From contig NZ_LRUN01000046.1 of NCBI RefSeq assembly GCF_001679645.1, positions 48,277 to 112,276 on the forward strand: a stretch of 64,000 nucleotides of DNA, in the 5' to 3' direction. Positions 33,766 to 42,484 of the stretch are shown in pieces. Position 1 is the first letter of the stretch. Every line of letters begins with the position of its first letter. The DNA is from Pseudomonas bananamidigenes (lineage in GTDB: Bacteria > Pseudomonadota > Gammaproteobacteria > Pseudomonadales > Pseudomonadaceae). Made by a program: the position numbers and the translations under genes. A model generated the notes under the pieces. The model was not told the DNA's origin and did no database searches. It saw nothing but the letters and a program-made list of their open reading frames with translations.

Positions 33766-35265
33766 ATGAACATTCTTTACGACGAACAGGTCGACGGCGC
33801 CCTGCCGGACGTCGATAAAACCGCGCTGTTGCAGGCGCTGCACAACCAGTGGCCAGCACTGGAAATCCTGCACCAGCGCGAGGATCTCGCCCCGTACGAA
33901 TGCGACGGGTTGTCCGCCTGTCGCACCACACCGCAGTTGGTGGTCCTGCCACGGCATCTGGATGAAGTACAGGGCATCTTGCGAATCTGTCATGAGATGA
34001 ATGTACCGGTGGTGGCCCGGGGTGCCGGCACCGGTTTGTCCGGTGGGGCGCTGCCGCTGGAAAAAGGCGTGCTGCTGGTGATGGCGCGCTTCAACAACAT
34101 CCTGCACATCGACCCGGCCGCTCGCACCGCACGGGTTCAGCCGGGAGTACGCAATCTGGCGATCTCCCAGGCTGCCGTACCGTTTGGCCTGTATTACGCG
34201 CCGGACCCGTCCTCGCAGATTGCCTGTTCCATCGGTGGCAACGTCGCGGAAAACGCCGGTGGCGTGCATTGCCTGAAATACGGCCTGACCGTGCACAACC
34301 TGCTCAAGGTCGAGATCCTGACTGTCGAGGGCGAACACCTCACGCTCGGCTCCGACGCGCTCGATTCTCCCGGTTTCGATCTGCTGGCGCTGTTCACCGG
34401 CTCCGAAGGCCTGCTGGGCGTGATCACCGAAATCACGGTCAAGCTGCTGCCCAGGCCGCAGACCGCGAAAGTCCTGCTGGCCGCCTTCGACTCCGTGGAA
34501 AACGCCGGCCGAGCCGTGGCCGACATCATCGCCGCCGGCATCATCCCCGGTGGCCTGGAAATGATGGACAACCTGGCGATCCGCGCCGCCGAGGATTTCA
34601 TCCACGCCGGCTACCCGGTGGACGCCGAGGCCATCTTGCTGTGTGAACTCGATGGCGTTGAAGCCGACGTCCACGATGACTGCATCCGCGTACGCCAGGT
34701 GCTGGAGAACGCCGGCGCCAGCGAAGTGCGTCAGGCCAGGGACGAGGCCGAGCGCGTGCGCTTCTGGGCCGGGCGCAAGAATGCCTTTCCTGCCGTGGGT
34801 CGCCTGTCACCGGATTACTACTGCATGGATGGCACCATCCCGCGCCGCGAACTGCCCGGCGTCCTGCAAGCCATTGCGCAGTTGTCCGCCGAACATGGCC
34901 TGCGGGTGGCCAACGTGTTCCACGCGGGTGACGGCAACATGCATCCGTTGATTCTGTTCGATGCCAACCGGCCCGGAGAGCTGGAGCGCGCCGAAACCCT
35001 GGGAGGCAAAATCCTCGAACTGTGTGTAAAGGTCGGCGGCAGCATCACCGGCGAACACGGCGTGGGTCGTGAGAAAATCAACCAGATGTGCGCACAGTTC
35101 AACAGCGATGAGCTGACCCTGTTCCATGCCGTCAAAACCGCGTTCGACCCCGGCGGTCTGCTCAACCCGGGCAAGAACATCCCGACCCTGCACCGCTGCG
35201 CCGAATTCGGCGCCATGCATATCCACGCAGGACAGCTGCCCTTCCCCGAGCTGGAGCGTTTCTGA
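33766..35265 (+). CDS. glcD: Glycolate oxidase FAD-binding subunit GlcD
   Basis: The 499-residue flavoprotein has the PCMH-type FAD-binding segment (VVARGAGTGLSGGALPLEKG, about residues 80-99; PDPSSQIACSIGGNVAENAG, about 145-165) and the C-terminal FAD-linked oxidase domain ending with GSITGEHGVGREK and DPGGLLNPGKN. GlcD oxidises glycolate to glyoxylate in complex with GlcE and GlcF. AAGGGG precedes the ATG. Its stop overlaps the glcE start by one base (TGATG), so they are coupled. Confidence 0.93.
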   Translation: MNILYDEQVDGALPDVDKTALLQALHNQWPALEILHQREDLAPYECDGLSACRTTPQLVVLPRHLDEVQGILRICHEMNVPVVARGAGTGLSGGALPLEKGVLLVMARFNNILHIDPAARTARVQPGVRNLAISQAAVPFGLYYAPDPSSQIACSIGGNVAENAGGVHCLKYGLTVHNLLKVEILTVEGEHLTLGSDALDSPGFDLLALFTGSEGLLGVITEITVKLLPRPQTAKVLLAAFDSVENAGRAVADIIAAGIIPGGLEMMDNLAIRAAEDFIHAGYPVDAEAILLCELDGVEADVHDDCIRVRQVLENAGASEVRQARDEAERVRFWAGRKNAFPAVGRLSPDYYCMDGTIPRRELPGVLQAIAQLSAEHGLRVANVFHAGDGNMHPLILFDANRPGELERAETLGGKILELCVKVGGSITGEHGVGREKINQMCAQFNSDELTLFHAVKTAFDPGGLLNPGKNIPTLHRCAEFGAMHIHAGQLPFPELERF

Positions 35266-36329
35266 TGAATCATGGCAAGGACGTCGATGACAGCGCCGCG
35301 CTGCTTGAGCAGGTCAATCAGGCGTTGCACGCTGCAACACCGTTGCGGATTCAGGGCGCCAACAGCAAGGCCTTTCTGGGGCGCATCGTCGCCGGAGAAA
35401 TCCTCGACACCCGCACCCATCGCGGCATCGTCCACTACGACCCGACCGAATTGGTGATCACCGCACGTTGCGGCACACCGCTGGCCGAACTGCTGGCGGT
35501 GCTGGACGCTTCACAACAAATGCTGCCGTGCGAACCTCCGGCCTTCGCCGACGACGCAACGGTGGGCGGGATGGTCGCCAGCGGTCTGTCGGGCCCGCGA
35601 CGGCCATGGTCGGGGGCGGTGCGGGATTTCGTGCTCGGCACCCGCATCATCACCGGTCATGGCAAGCACCTGCGGTTCGGCGGTGAGGTCATGAAGAACG
35701 TCGCCGGTTATGACCTTTCCCGGCTGATGGCCGGCAGTTACGGCACGCTCGGGGTCATCACCGAAGTTTCGCTCAAAGTCCTGCCCAGGCCACGTCAGTG
35801 CCAGAGCATCAGCCTGGAGATGGACAGCGAGCGAGCCTTGCAGCGTCTGGTGGAATGGGGTCAACAACCGTTGCCGATCAGCGCCGCCTGCCACGACGGC
35901 CAGCGGCTGCATTTGCGGCTTGAAGGAGGCGATGGTTCGGTGGCCGCTGCCCGGGACCGTCTCGGTGGTGAAATACTCGACGGTTCCTATTGGGCGGACT
36001 TGAATGAACAGCGCCTGGCCTTCTTCGATGAAGACATGCCGCTGTGGCGCCTTTCGGTGCCGAACAACGCACCGCCACTGGATGTGAACGGCACCCGGTT
36101 GCTTGACTGGGGCGGCGCCCAGCGGTGGCTCAAGTCAGGGGAGGAAGCGGTGTTGATCCGCCAGGCGGTTTCGAAGGTTGGCGGGCATGCGACCTGCTAC
36201 AGCCATGGTTTGATCGATGCGCCCTTCCATCCTCTTTCGCCCGCCCTCTTGCATTATCACCGCCGCCTCAAGCAACAGTTCGATCCTCAGGGCATCTTCA
36301 ACCCCGGTCGCCTGTACGCGGAGCTTTGA
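35265..36329 (+). CDS. glcE: Glycolate oxidase FAD-binding subunit GlcE
   Basis: The 354-residue protein is a shorter relative of GlcD with an FAD-binding PCMH domain (DDATVGGMVASGLSGPRRPW, LRFGGEVMKNVAGYDLSRL) and the ending QFDPQGIFNPGRLY. It pairs with GlcD in the membrane-associated glycolate oxidase. It overlaps glcD by one base, and glcF starts three bases after its stop. Confidence 0.92.
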   Translation: MNHGKDVDDSAALLEQVNQALHAATPLRIQGANSKAFLGRIVAGEILDTRTHRGIVHYDPTELVITARCGTPLAELLAVLDASQQMLPCEPPAFADDATVGGMVASGLSGPRRPWSGAVRDFVLGTRIITGHGKHLRFGGEVMKNVAGYDLSRLMAGSYGTLGVITEVSLKVLPRPRQCQSISLEMDSERALQRLVEWGQQPLPISAACHDGQRLHLRLEGGDGSVAAARDRLGGEILDGSYWADLNEQRLAFFDEDMPLWRLSVPNNAPPLDVNGTRLLDWGGAQRWLKSGEEAVLIRQAVSKVGGHATCYSHGLIDAPFHPLSPALLHYHRRLKQQFDPQGIFNPGRLYAEL

Positions 36330-36332
36330 ACC

Positions 36333-37565
36333 ATGCAGACCACTCTCAGCGAAAAGGCCCGACAACTGCCCCGTGCCGAAGAAGCCGAGCGCATCCTGCG
36401 CACCTGCGTACACTGCGGTTTCTGTAACGCGACCTGCCCGACCTATCAGTTGCTCGGCAATGAACTCGACGGCCCGCGAGGCCGCATTTACCTGATCAAA
36501 CAGGTGCTCGAAGGCAACGAAGTCACCCGCAAGACCCAACTGCACCTGGATCGCTGCCTGTCCTGTCGCAATTGCGAAACCACCTGCCCGTCCGGTGTGG
36601 ACTATCACAACCTGCTGGATATCGGCCGGGCTGTGGTTGATGCGGCGGTGCCGCGGCCCATGGGCCAACGCTTGTTGCGCGAAGGTTTGCGCGCAGTGAC
36701 GCCCGATGCTTCTCTGTTCAAGGGGCTGCTCGGTGCTGGCCGGATCTTCCGCGTGCTGTTGCCCAAGGCTCTGCAAGCCAAACTGCCACGCAACACCACT
36801 ACAACCGAGCGCCGCCCGGAAACCCGACATGCCCGCCAGATGCTGATGCTCGAAGGTTGCGTGCAACCGGGTCTGTCGCCCAACACCAATACGGCGGCGG
36901 CACGGGTGCTGGATCGACTGGGAATCAGCGTTGCTCCAGCGCGAAATGCCGGGTGCTGCGGCGCCGTGGACTATCACCTCGATGCCCAGGCCAAAGGACT
37001 TGAGCGGGCCCGCAAGAACATCGACGCCTGGTGGCCGGCCATCGAACAAGGTGCCGAGGCGATCGTACAGACTGCCAGCGGCTGCGGTGCGTTCATCAAG
37101 GATTACGGACACTTGCTCTGCACTGATCCGGCCTACGCCGAGAAGGCGAAAACCGTGAGTGCGCTGGCGAAAGATCTGGTCGAAGTATTGCGCGAGGAGC
37201 CGCTCGAGTCCCTTGGCATTCATGCCGATCAGCGTCTTGCCTTTCACTGCCCCTGCACCTTGCAACACGCGCAGAAACTCGGCGGCGCGGTGGAGTCGGT
37301 GCTGAGCCGACTGGGCTTCAGCCTCACGAGCGTGCCGGACGCCCATTTGTGCTGCGGCTCGGCGGGGACCTATTCGATAACCCAACCGGAACTGGCCCGG
37401 CAACTGCGCGACCAAAAGCTCAATGCACTGGAAAGCGGTCATCCGGATGTCATCGCCACCGCAAATATCGGTTGCCAGGCCCACCTTGACGGCGCCGGGC
37501 GCACGCCGGTCAGGCACTGGATCGAGTTGGTGGATGCCGCGTTGCCATTGGTGGACCAGACGTAG
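36333..37565 (+). CDS. glcF: Glycolate oxidase iron-sulfur subunit GlcF
   Basis: The 410-residue protein has two ferredoxin-type 4Fe-4S motifs (CVHCGFCNATCP at about residues 28-39; CLSCRNCETTCP at about 79-90). Two CCG domains follow (NAGCCGAVDYHL, HLCCGSAGTYS). It passes electrons from the flavoprotein subunits to the respiratory chain. The glcG gene seen after glcF in many species is absent, because an intrinsic terminator follows 33 bases downstream. No glcC regulator gene is nearby. Confidence 0.93.
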   Translation: MQTTLSEKARQLPRAEEAERILRTCVHCGFCNATCPTYQLLGNELDGPRGRIYLIKQVLEGNEVTRKTQLHLDRCLSCRNCETTCPSGVDYHNLLDIGRAVVDAAVPRPMGQRLLREGLRAVTPDASLFKGLLGAGRIFRVLLPKALQAKLPRNTTTTERRPETRHARQMLMLEGCVQPGLSPNTNTAAARVLDRLGISVAPARNAGCCGAVDYHLDAQAKGLERARKNIDAWWPAIEQGAEAIVQTASGCGAFIKDYGHLLCTDPAYAEKAKTVSALAKDLVEVLREEPLESLGIHADQRLAFHCPCTLQHAQKLGGAVESVLSRLGFSLTSVPDAHLCCGSAGTYSITQPELARQLRDQKLNALESGHPDVIATANIGCQAHLDGAGRTPVRHWIELVDAALPLVDQT

Positions 37566-37597
37566 GATTGCTGGCGGCGGTCGAACGACAGGCGAAA

Positions 37598-37624
37598 AAA
37601 AACCGCCTTTGCGGGGCGGTTTTT
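37598..37624 (+). terminator. Intrinsic terminator after glcF
   Basis: AAAAACCGCC (37598-37607) pairs with GGCGGTTTTT (37615-37624) around a seven-base loop, giving a GC stem followed by five T. It closes the glc transcription unit. Confidence 0.88.
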
Positions 37625-37777
37625 CGGTAGGCCTCAGTTTGCGGCTGGGACCTTTTTTGTCTCACGGACAGAACTGACGTGCCGGAATACTATTAATCTT
37701 TGGTCTTGGTTGCAACGTTATTTTGCGTGCCATACGAAAACAAGGAAGAGGCTGACGGACGTGTATCGCCTCAAAAT

Positions 37778-38170
37778 ATGCTGACAGAAATAACGAATTA
37801 CAAAACATATAAACCGTTTATCCTTGATCCTCAAAATCCCGCCACAAGTCAGGTTAATATCCCAGCGCTCACTCGTCAGTACGTCCATGAGGTTTGGCTG
37901 GAACCATACGGTTTCATGCCCTTCGACACGGTTTTGCACCCGTGCCGGAATGAAGGCTCGGAGGGATCACAACCGGCCGCCTCATGGACAGGACTGACGT
38001 TTATGTCCGAAGGCGCCCATGGTCCGGTAAGTGCGCTGGAGGTCTGGCCCCCGACCTGGAGGCCAAAACGTATGAAGCTTTTGCTGCGTACGCTGAGCCT
38101 CGTATGGAGATCGTTTCAGACGTTTCGCTTTTACGAGTTCCTGCGAGACCATTTTGACAACCTGAAGTAA
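37778..38170 (+). CDS. Possible small orphan gene or gene remnant
   Basis: A 130-residue frame (MLTEITNYKTYKPFIL...) ends 16 bases before a strong terminator, which hints that something transcribed stops here. No family is recognised. From about 38040 on, the alternative frame reads more like coding sequence (LAPDLEAKTYEAFAAYAEPR, then MEIVSDVSLLRVPARPF and a stop at about 38157). The locus may therefore be a frameshifted remnant. The ATG has only a weak ribosome site and the first half is AT-richer than its surroundings. Confidence 0.3.
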   Translation: MLTEITNYKTYKPFILDPQNPATSQVNIPALTRQYVHEVWLEPYGFMPFDTVLHPCRNEGSEGSQPAASWTGLTFMSEGAHGPVSALEVWPPTWRPKRMKLLLRTLSLVWRSFQTFRFYEFLRDHFDNLK

Positions 38171-38186
38171 CGGTTGTCGATGTGGG

Positions 38187-38226
38187 AAAAAGCCCGTTTC
38201 AGCTTCGGCTGAAACGGGCTTTTTTT
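38187..38226. terminator. Strong bidirectional terminator with TTCG loop
   Basis: A 17-bp perfect stem (38187-38203 with 38208-38224) capped by a TTCG tetraloop has an A-run on the left and a T-run on the right, so it can work on both strands. It insulates the NRPS locus regulator from the glc side. Confidence 0.92.
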
Positions 38227-38329
38227 GTCCTTCGATACTGTCATTTGTATGAATTTCATAAATCTGACCCTGTTCAGCCGTAAGACATTTCGCTGACATC
38301 CGTCATCCCATATCTCCTTCACCGTCAGT

Positions 38330-38341
38330 TATTAGCTAATA
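38330..38341. promoter_or_regulatory. TATTAGCTAATA palindrome upstream of the luxR-type gene
   Basis: A perfect 12-base palindrome lies in an AT-rich 250-base region before the LuxR-type regulator gene, followed at a promoter-like distance by ACTAAGATAGGAT. It is a candidate operator or activator site. Only symmetry and location support it. Confidence 0.35.
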
Positions 38342-38477
38342 GCCCCTTCATTAAATCGTCGCTGAATCGTTGTACTAAGATAGGATCCAATTTCCTGTTG
38401 CGCTGTCGCCGGGCATGGAGCTGTTTTCCGGTGGTTCAGGAGCACGAGTACCACACTGCAACTCATGGATGAACGAC

Positions 38478-39251
38478 ATGAACTCACAGCTGTTTCCTCA
38501 CATCGGCAAAGTCATCGCCAGCACTGGCAGCCGGCATTTCCCACGGATGCTGCATGACCTGATCCTGACTCAACTGGCGGTGGACGCCACACACATCCGG
38601 CAGATGCGCGTGGAACCGCTCGGACGTACGCAACCACGCAGCGAGCCCGAATGCGTCAAGGAAGCCGCCCTGCTGACCGAAACGGTCTATTCCGAACTGA
38701 GCCCCCTGCCCGGCGCCAATGACTTGCCCGTCCCGGTACCCTCGACCGTCACCGATGCCTCGCAATTGCATCTGACCCGGCGCAACGACGGTTACCGCTA
38801 TGTGATCTCGGTCTATCGCTGCGGCCCGTCAAAACGTTTTTCCGCTCAGGAGCGCAGCCTGTTGCAGGATATTTCCCCGGTGCTGTTGCCGATGGTGGAA
38901 AAACACATCAATGCCCTGCAACCGGCAAGCGTTGATGCACAAGGACAGACCCAGGAACAATCGGAATCGGCCCTGCAAGGCCTGGAAACCCTGCGCCTGC
39001 GCTTTTGCGAGCGCGTGGAACAACTGGGACTGAGCCTGTCGAACCGCGAAATGGAAGTGTGTGTCGGCCTGCTCGCCGGACGCACCGCGCCGGAACTGGC
39101 CGAACAGTTGCAATTGAAGGTCAATACCGTTGAAAGCTATCTCAAGCGTGCCGCCATCAAACTCGGTATCAGCGGGCGTCATTCGCTGATGCGCTGGATG
39201 TATTCGCCAAAGGACTGCCCGACAGCCTGCGGTCCGTCGAACGCTGCCTGA
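38478..39251 (+). CDS. LuxR-type transcriptional regulator of the lipopeptide locus
   Basis: The roughly 257-residue regulator has a C-terminal GerE helix-turn-helix (LSNREMEVCVGLLAGRTAPE, then KVNTVESYLKRAAIKLGISG). Its N-terminal region, beginning MNSQLFPHIGKVIASTGSRH, has neither a clear autoinducer-binding signature nor a receiver Asp. LuxR proteins of this type flank Pseudomonas cyclic lipopeptide operons (as in the viscosin/massetolide/putisolvin loci) and activate the NRPS genes downstream of GacS/GacA. It is convergent with macB. An ATG three codons upstream (38469) is an alternative start. Confidence 0.82.
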   Translation: MNSQLFPHIGKVIASTGSRHFPRMLHDLILTQLAVDATHIRQMRVEPLGRTQPRSEPECVKEAALLTETVYSELSPLPGANDLPVPVPSTVTDASQLHLTRRNDGYRYVISVYRCGPSKRFSAQERSLLQDISPVLLPMVEKHINALQPASVDAQGQTQEQSESALQGLETLRLRFCERVEQLGLSLSNREMEVCVGLLAGRTAPELAEQLQLKVNTVESYLKRAAIKLGISGRHSLMRWMYSPKDCPTACGPSNAA

Positions 39252-39266
39252 TACCGTCGCGAAAAG

Positions 39267-39298
39267 GACCGCCCTCCTGCAAAGGACGGCGGTCTTTT
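39267..39298. terminator. Terminator between convergent luxR-type gene and macB
   Basis: GACCGCC (39267-39273) pairs with GGCGGTC (39288-39294), followed by TTTT; AAAA precedes it on the left, so it may serve both the regulator and the NRPS/export operon. Confidence 0.75.
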
Positions 39299-39308
39299 CA
39301 CGCCGTCG

Positions 39309-41273
39309 TCAATCCCGGGCCAACGCCTCGATGGGGTCGAGGCGCGACGCATTGCGTGCCGGTACGAAGCCGAACACGATGCCGATCAGGGTCGAGCAGA
39401 TTACGGCGGTGAGCACCGAGGTCAGCGAGAACACCATTTCCCACTCTTTGATGAACAACGAAAACAGATGACCGATGGCGTAGGACAGCGAGATACCGAT
39501 GGCGCCACCCAGCAGGCAGACCATCACCGCTTCCACCAGAAACTGCTGACGGATATCCGATTGCCGTGCACCGACCGCCATGCGAATACCGATCTCACGG
39601 GTCCGTTCGGTGACCGACACCAGCATGATGTTCATCACGCCGATACCGCCCACCACCAGCGAAATCACTGCAATCAGCGACAGCAGCAATGCCAGTGAGC
39701 GGCTGGTTTTCTGCACGGTCTGCATCACGCTGTCGAGGTTGTTGGTGAAGAAGTCCTTGGTGCCGTGGCGCTGCAGCATCAGTTTGTTGACGTGTTCCTC
39801 CACCACTTTACTCGGCTGGCCGTCCTTGATACGCACGCTGATGCTGTCCAGATAGCGCTGGCCCAGCAACCGGCCCGCTGCGGTTTCATAGGGCACCCAG
39901 ACGTTGAGCGACTTGCTCGACGAGAAGATGTTCTTGTTCTCCGCCGCCACACCGATCACCGTGCACGGCAAGTTGCCGATCAGGATCACCTGCCCCAGCG
40001 GATCGACGCCTTCGCCGAACAATCGGTTTCGGGTGTTGTGATCGATCACCGCCACCTGCGCCTGACGCCGGGCGTCGCTTTCGCTGAACGCAATGCCCGA
40101 CTCCATCTTGATCCCGCGCACCTGGAAATACAGATCGCTGACACCGTTGACCTGCGCATCCAGGTCGATGTTGCGATAGCGCAGCAACAGATTGCGCCCG
40201 ACCACCGGCGTGGCGCTGTCGACGTAGTAGAGTTGATTGAGTGCGGTCACGTCGGCGGGCACCAGGGTTTCGATGGCCGCCGAACGACTGTCACCGAAAC
40301 TGGTGCCGGAATAGATATCGATGGTATTGCTGCCTATGGCCTGAATGTCCTTGAGTACATAGCGCTTGGCTCCTTCGCCGATGGCCGAGATCGACACCAC
40401 CGAAGTGATGCCGATGACGATCCCGAGCATGGTCAGCAAGGTGCGCATCCGGTGGGAGATCAGCGCGACCCAGGCCATGTTGAACGCTTCCTTGAACAAA
40501 CCGAGGCTGGCCACCAGATGCCGCACTGTCGTGGACTTGGGTGGCACGGCATCCTCGCTGCTCAATGCCGTGGTATCACGCTCGTTGCGGCGGTCGCTGA
40601 GGATTTCGCCGTCGCTGACTTCAACGATGCGCTCGGCGTTGGCGGCGACCTTGGGGTCGTGAGTCACCAGAATCACCGTGTGCCCCCCGGCGTGCAGCTC
40701 CAGCAGAATGCGCATCACCTCCTTGCCGCTGGAGGTATCGAGCGCGCCGGTCGGTTCGTCGGCGAGGATCACTTCACCGCCGTTCATCAAGGCCCGGGCA
40801 ATACTCACCCGCTGCTGCTGACCGCCGGACAGTTGACTGGGACGATGCGTCAGGTGCCCTTTGAGCCCCAGGCGCGCCAACAGTTCACGGGCCCGGGCGT
40901 GACGCTGGGGCTCCGGCGTGCCGGCGTAGATCGCCGGCATTTCGACGTTGTGCATCGCACTCAGATGCGGCAACAAGTGATAGCGCTGGAAGATGAAACC
41001 GAAATAATCGCGACGCAGCTCGGCCAGCGCCTGATTGTCCAGATCACGGGTTTCCCGGCCGTTGATCCTGTAGCTGCCGGCGGTGGCGTAGTCGAGGCAG
41101 CCGAGGATGTTCATCAGCGTGGATTTACCGGAGCCCGACGCACCAATGATCGCCACCATTTCCCCGGCATTGATCGTCAGATCGATATGCTTCAGCGCCA
41201 GAAACTCACGGTCGCCCGCGGTGAAACTGCGGCTGATGCCGCTCAGTTGCAACAGGGGTTCGGTCATGCTCAT
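39309..41273 (-). CDS. macB: MacB-like ABC transporter (ATPase fused to permease), lipopeptide export
   Basis: The 654-residue protein has an N-terminal ABC ATPase: Walker A GASGSGKST (about residues 44-52), signature LSGGQQQR, Walker B VILADEP and His switch VTHDP. A first membrane helix lies at about 275 (MRTLLTMLGIVIGITSVVSI), then a large periplasmic domain, and the FtsX-type three-helix block near the end (IAVISLVVGGIGVMNIMLVS). MacB works with MacA and a TolC-type duct to expel peptides from the periplasm. Its start overlaps macA by four bases, downstream of the NRPS genes on the same strand. This is the usual place of the lipopeptide exporter in Pseudomonas. Confidence 0.9.
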   Translation of the reverse strand: MSMTEPLLQLSGISRSFTAGDREFLALKHIDLTINAGEMVAIIGASGSGKSTLMNILGCLDYATAGSYRINGRETRDLDNQALAELRRDYFGFIFQRYHLLPHLSAMHNVEMPAIYAGTPEPQRHARARELLARLGLKGHLTHRPSQLSGGQQQRVSIARALMNGGEVILADEPTGALDTSSGKEVMRILLELHAGGHTVILVTHDPKVAANAERIVEVSDGEILSDRRNERDTTALSSEDAVPPKSTTVRHLVASLGLFKEAFNMAWVALISHRMRTLLTMLGIVIGITSVVSISAIGEGAKRYVLKDIQAIGSNTIDIYSGTSFGDSRSAAIETLVPADVTALNQLYYVDSATPVVGRNLLLRYRNIDLDAQVNGVSDLYFQVRGIKMESGIAFSESDARRQAQVAVIDHNTRNRLFGEGVDPLGQVILIGNLPCTVIGVAAENKNIFSSSKSLNVWVPYETAAGRLLGQRYLDSISVRIKDGQPSKVVEEHVNKLMLQRHGTKDFFTNNLDSVMQTVQKTSRSLALLLSLIAVISLVVGGIGVMNIMLVSVTERTREIGIRMAVGARQSDIRQQFLVEAVMVCLLGGAIGISLSYAIGHLFSLFIKEWEMVFSLTSVLTAVICSTLIGIVFGFVPARNASRLDPIEALARD

Positions 41274-42418
41274 GCCCCCGCCACTTTCGCCACCGGATCA
41301 CCGATCACCACCCGGTCACCTTCGGTCAGGCCTTCGTTGACCTGCACCTTGACGTTGTTGTTGATCCCGGTATGAACGTTGCGCGTCTGCGCCTGGCCCT
41401 TGGCGTCCAGTACCCGTACCGGAAAACTGCCGTCGTTGTTGCGCGGGCCCAGCGCCGCCACCGGAATCGTCAGCACCGATTTGGCGGTGTCGAGCACCAC
41501 GCGCACCTGCGCCGTCATGGAAATACGCAGGCGATGATCCGGGTTGGGCACCTCGAACAGCGCGTTGTAGAACACCGCCGTGTTCTGCTTCGGCGTGCCG
41601 GCGGGCTGGGTTTCCAGGAAGTTCTGCGGTGCGGGCTCGGTGCCGCGCAGCTTGCCGTAGTAACGCTTGTCCTCGCCGAGAATGGTGAAGTACACCTCCT
41701 GCCCCGGTACGATATGAATGACGTCAGCCTCCGACACCTGAGCCTTGACGGTCATGGTGTCCAGATCCGCCAGTTTCAGCAGGATCGGCGCCAACTGGTT
41801 GGCAATCACGGTCTGGCCTTCCTGGGTGACGATACCCACCACGTCGCCGTCGATGGGCGCGACGATCCGCGTGTAAGCCAGGTTGACCTTGGCGGTGTCG
41901 ATCTGGATGTGCGCGCTCTTGATCTGCGCATCCAGCGACAACAGATTGGCCTGTTGCACCTCGTAGTTCGATTGCGCGGTTTCGAAATCCTGCCGCGAGA
42001 TCGAGGCGTCCTCCTGCAAGTTCTGATAGCGCTCGTAGATGGCCTTGCTCTGCTTCAACTGAGCCTGGGTCGCCCGACGCTGGGCTTGCAGGTTTTCTTC
42101 GTCGACCTGCGCCTGGCGCAGCGTGTTCTGCAACACCAGCGGGTCGATTTCCGCCAGCCACTGGCCCTTCTTGACCTTGTCACCGACCTTGACCTTGAGC
42201 GACTTCAACTGCCCCGAGACCTGGGCACCGACGTCCACCTGTTTGATGCCTTCCAGCAAACCGGTGGCCAGCACCGCGTTTTCAATGTCGCCTCGTTCGA
42301 CCGTGGCGGTCAGGTATTGCGGCGCTTCGGCCGGTGCCTGCACCGTGTAGAACACCAACCCGGCCACCAGTGTCAACGCGATCCCCAGACCGACTTTGCG
42401 CAACTTCGACTGTTCCAT
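41270..42418 (-). CDS. macA: MacA-like periplasmic adaptor of the lipopeptide exporter
   Basis: The 382-residue membrane fusion protein has one N-terminal membrane anchor (VGLGIALTLVAGLVFYTV), lipoyl halves around VDVGAQVSGQLKSLKVKVGD and VAPIDGDVVGIV, and a long coiled-coil hairpin (about residues 95-175). It bridges MacB and an outer-membrane TolC-like channel, whose gene is not in the window. It begins 66 bases after the second NRPS gene with no terminator between. The ATG at 42418 opens the membrane anchor; a TTG four codons upstream is less likely. Confidence 0.9.
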   Translation of the reverse strand: MEQSKLRKVGLGIALTLVAGLVFYTVQAPAEAPQYLTATVERGDIENAVLATGLLEGIKQVDVGAQVSGQLKSLKVKVGDKVKKGQWLAEIDPLVLQNTLRQAQVDEENLQAQRRATQAQLKQSKAIYERYQNLQEDASISRQDFETAQSNYEVQQANLLSLDAQIKSAHIQIDTAKVNLAYTRIVAPIDGDVVGIVTQEGQTVIANQLAPILLKLADLDTMTVKAQVSEADVIHIVPGQEVYFTILGEDKRYYGKLRGTEPAPQNFLETQPAGTPKQNTAVFYNALFEVPNPDHRLRISMTAQVRVVLDTAKSVLTIPVAALGPRNNDGSFPVRVLDAKGQAQTRNVHTGINNNVKVQVNEGLTEGDRVVIGDPVAKVAGA

Positions 42419-42484
42419 AAATGACCACAATTCCGTTCAGGGTTGAGCCCGGCCAGTGGCCGGGTTCCAGGTTAAAAACGTCGA

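Noticed and set aside
39765..41375. Plus-strand open frame opposite macB
   Set aside because: It is antisense to Walker A/B and FtsX-type motifs, and its amino-acid composition is that of a shadow frame.
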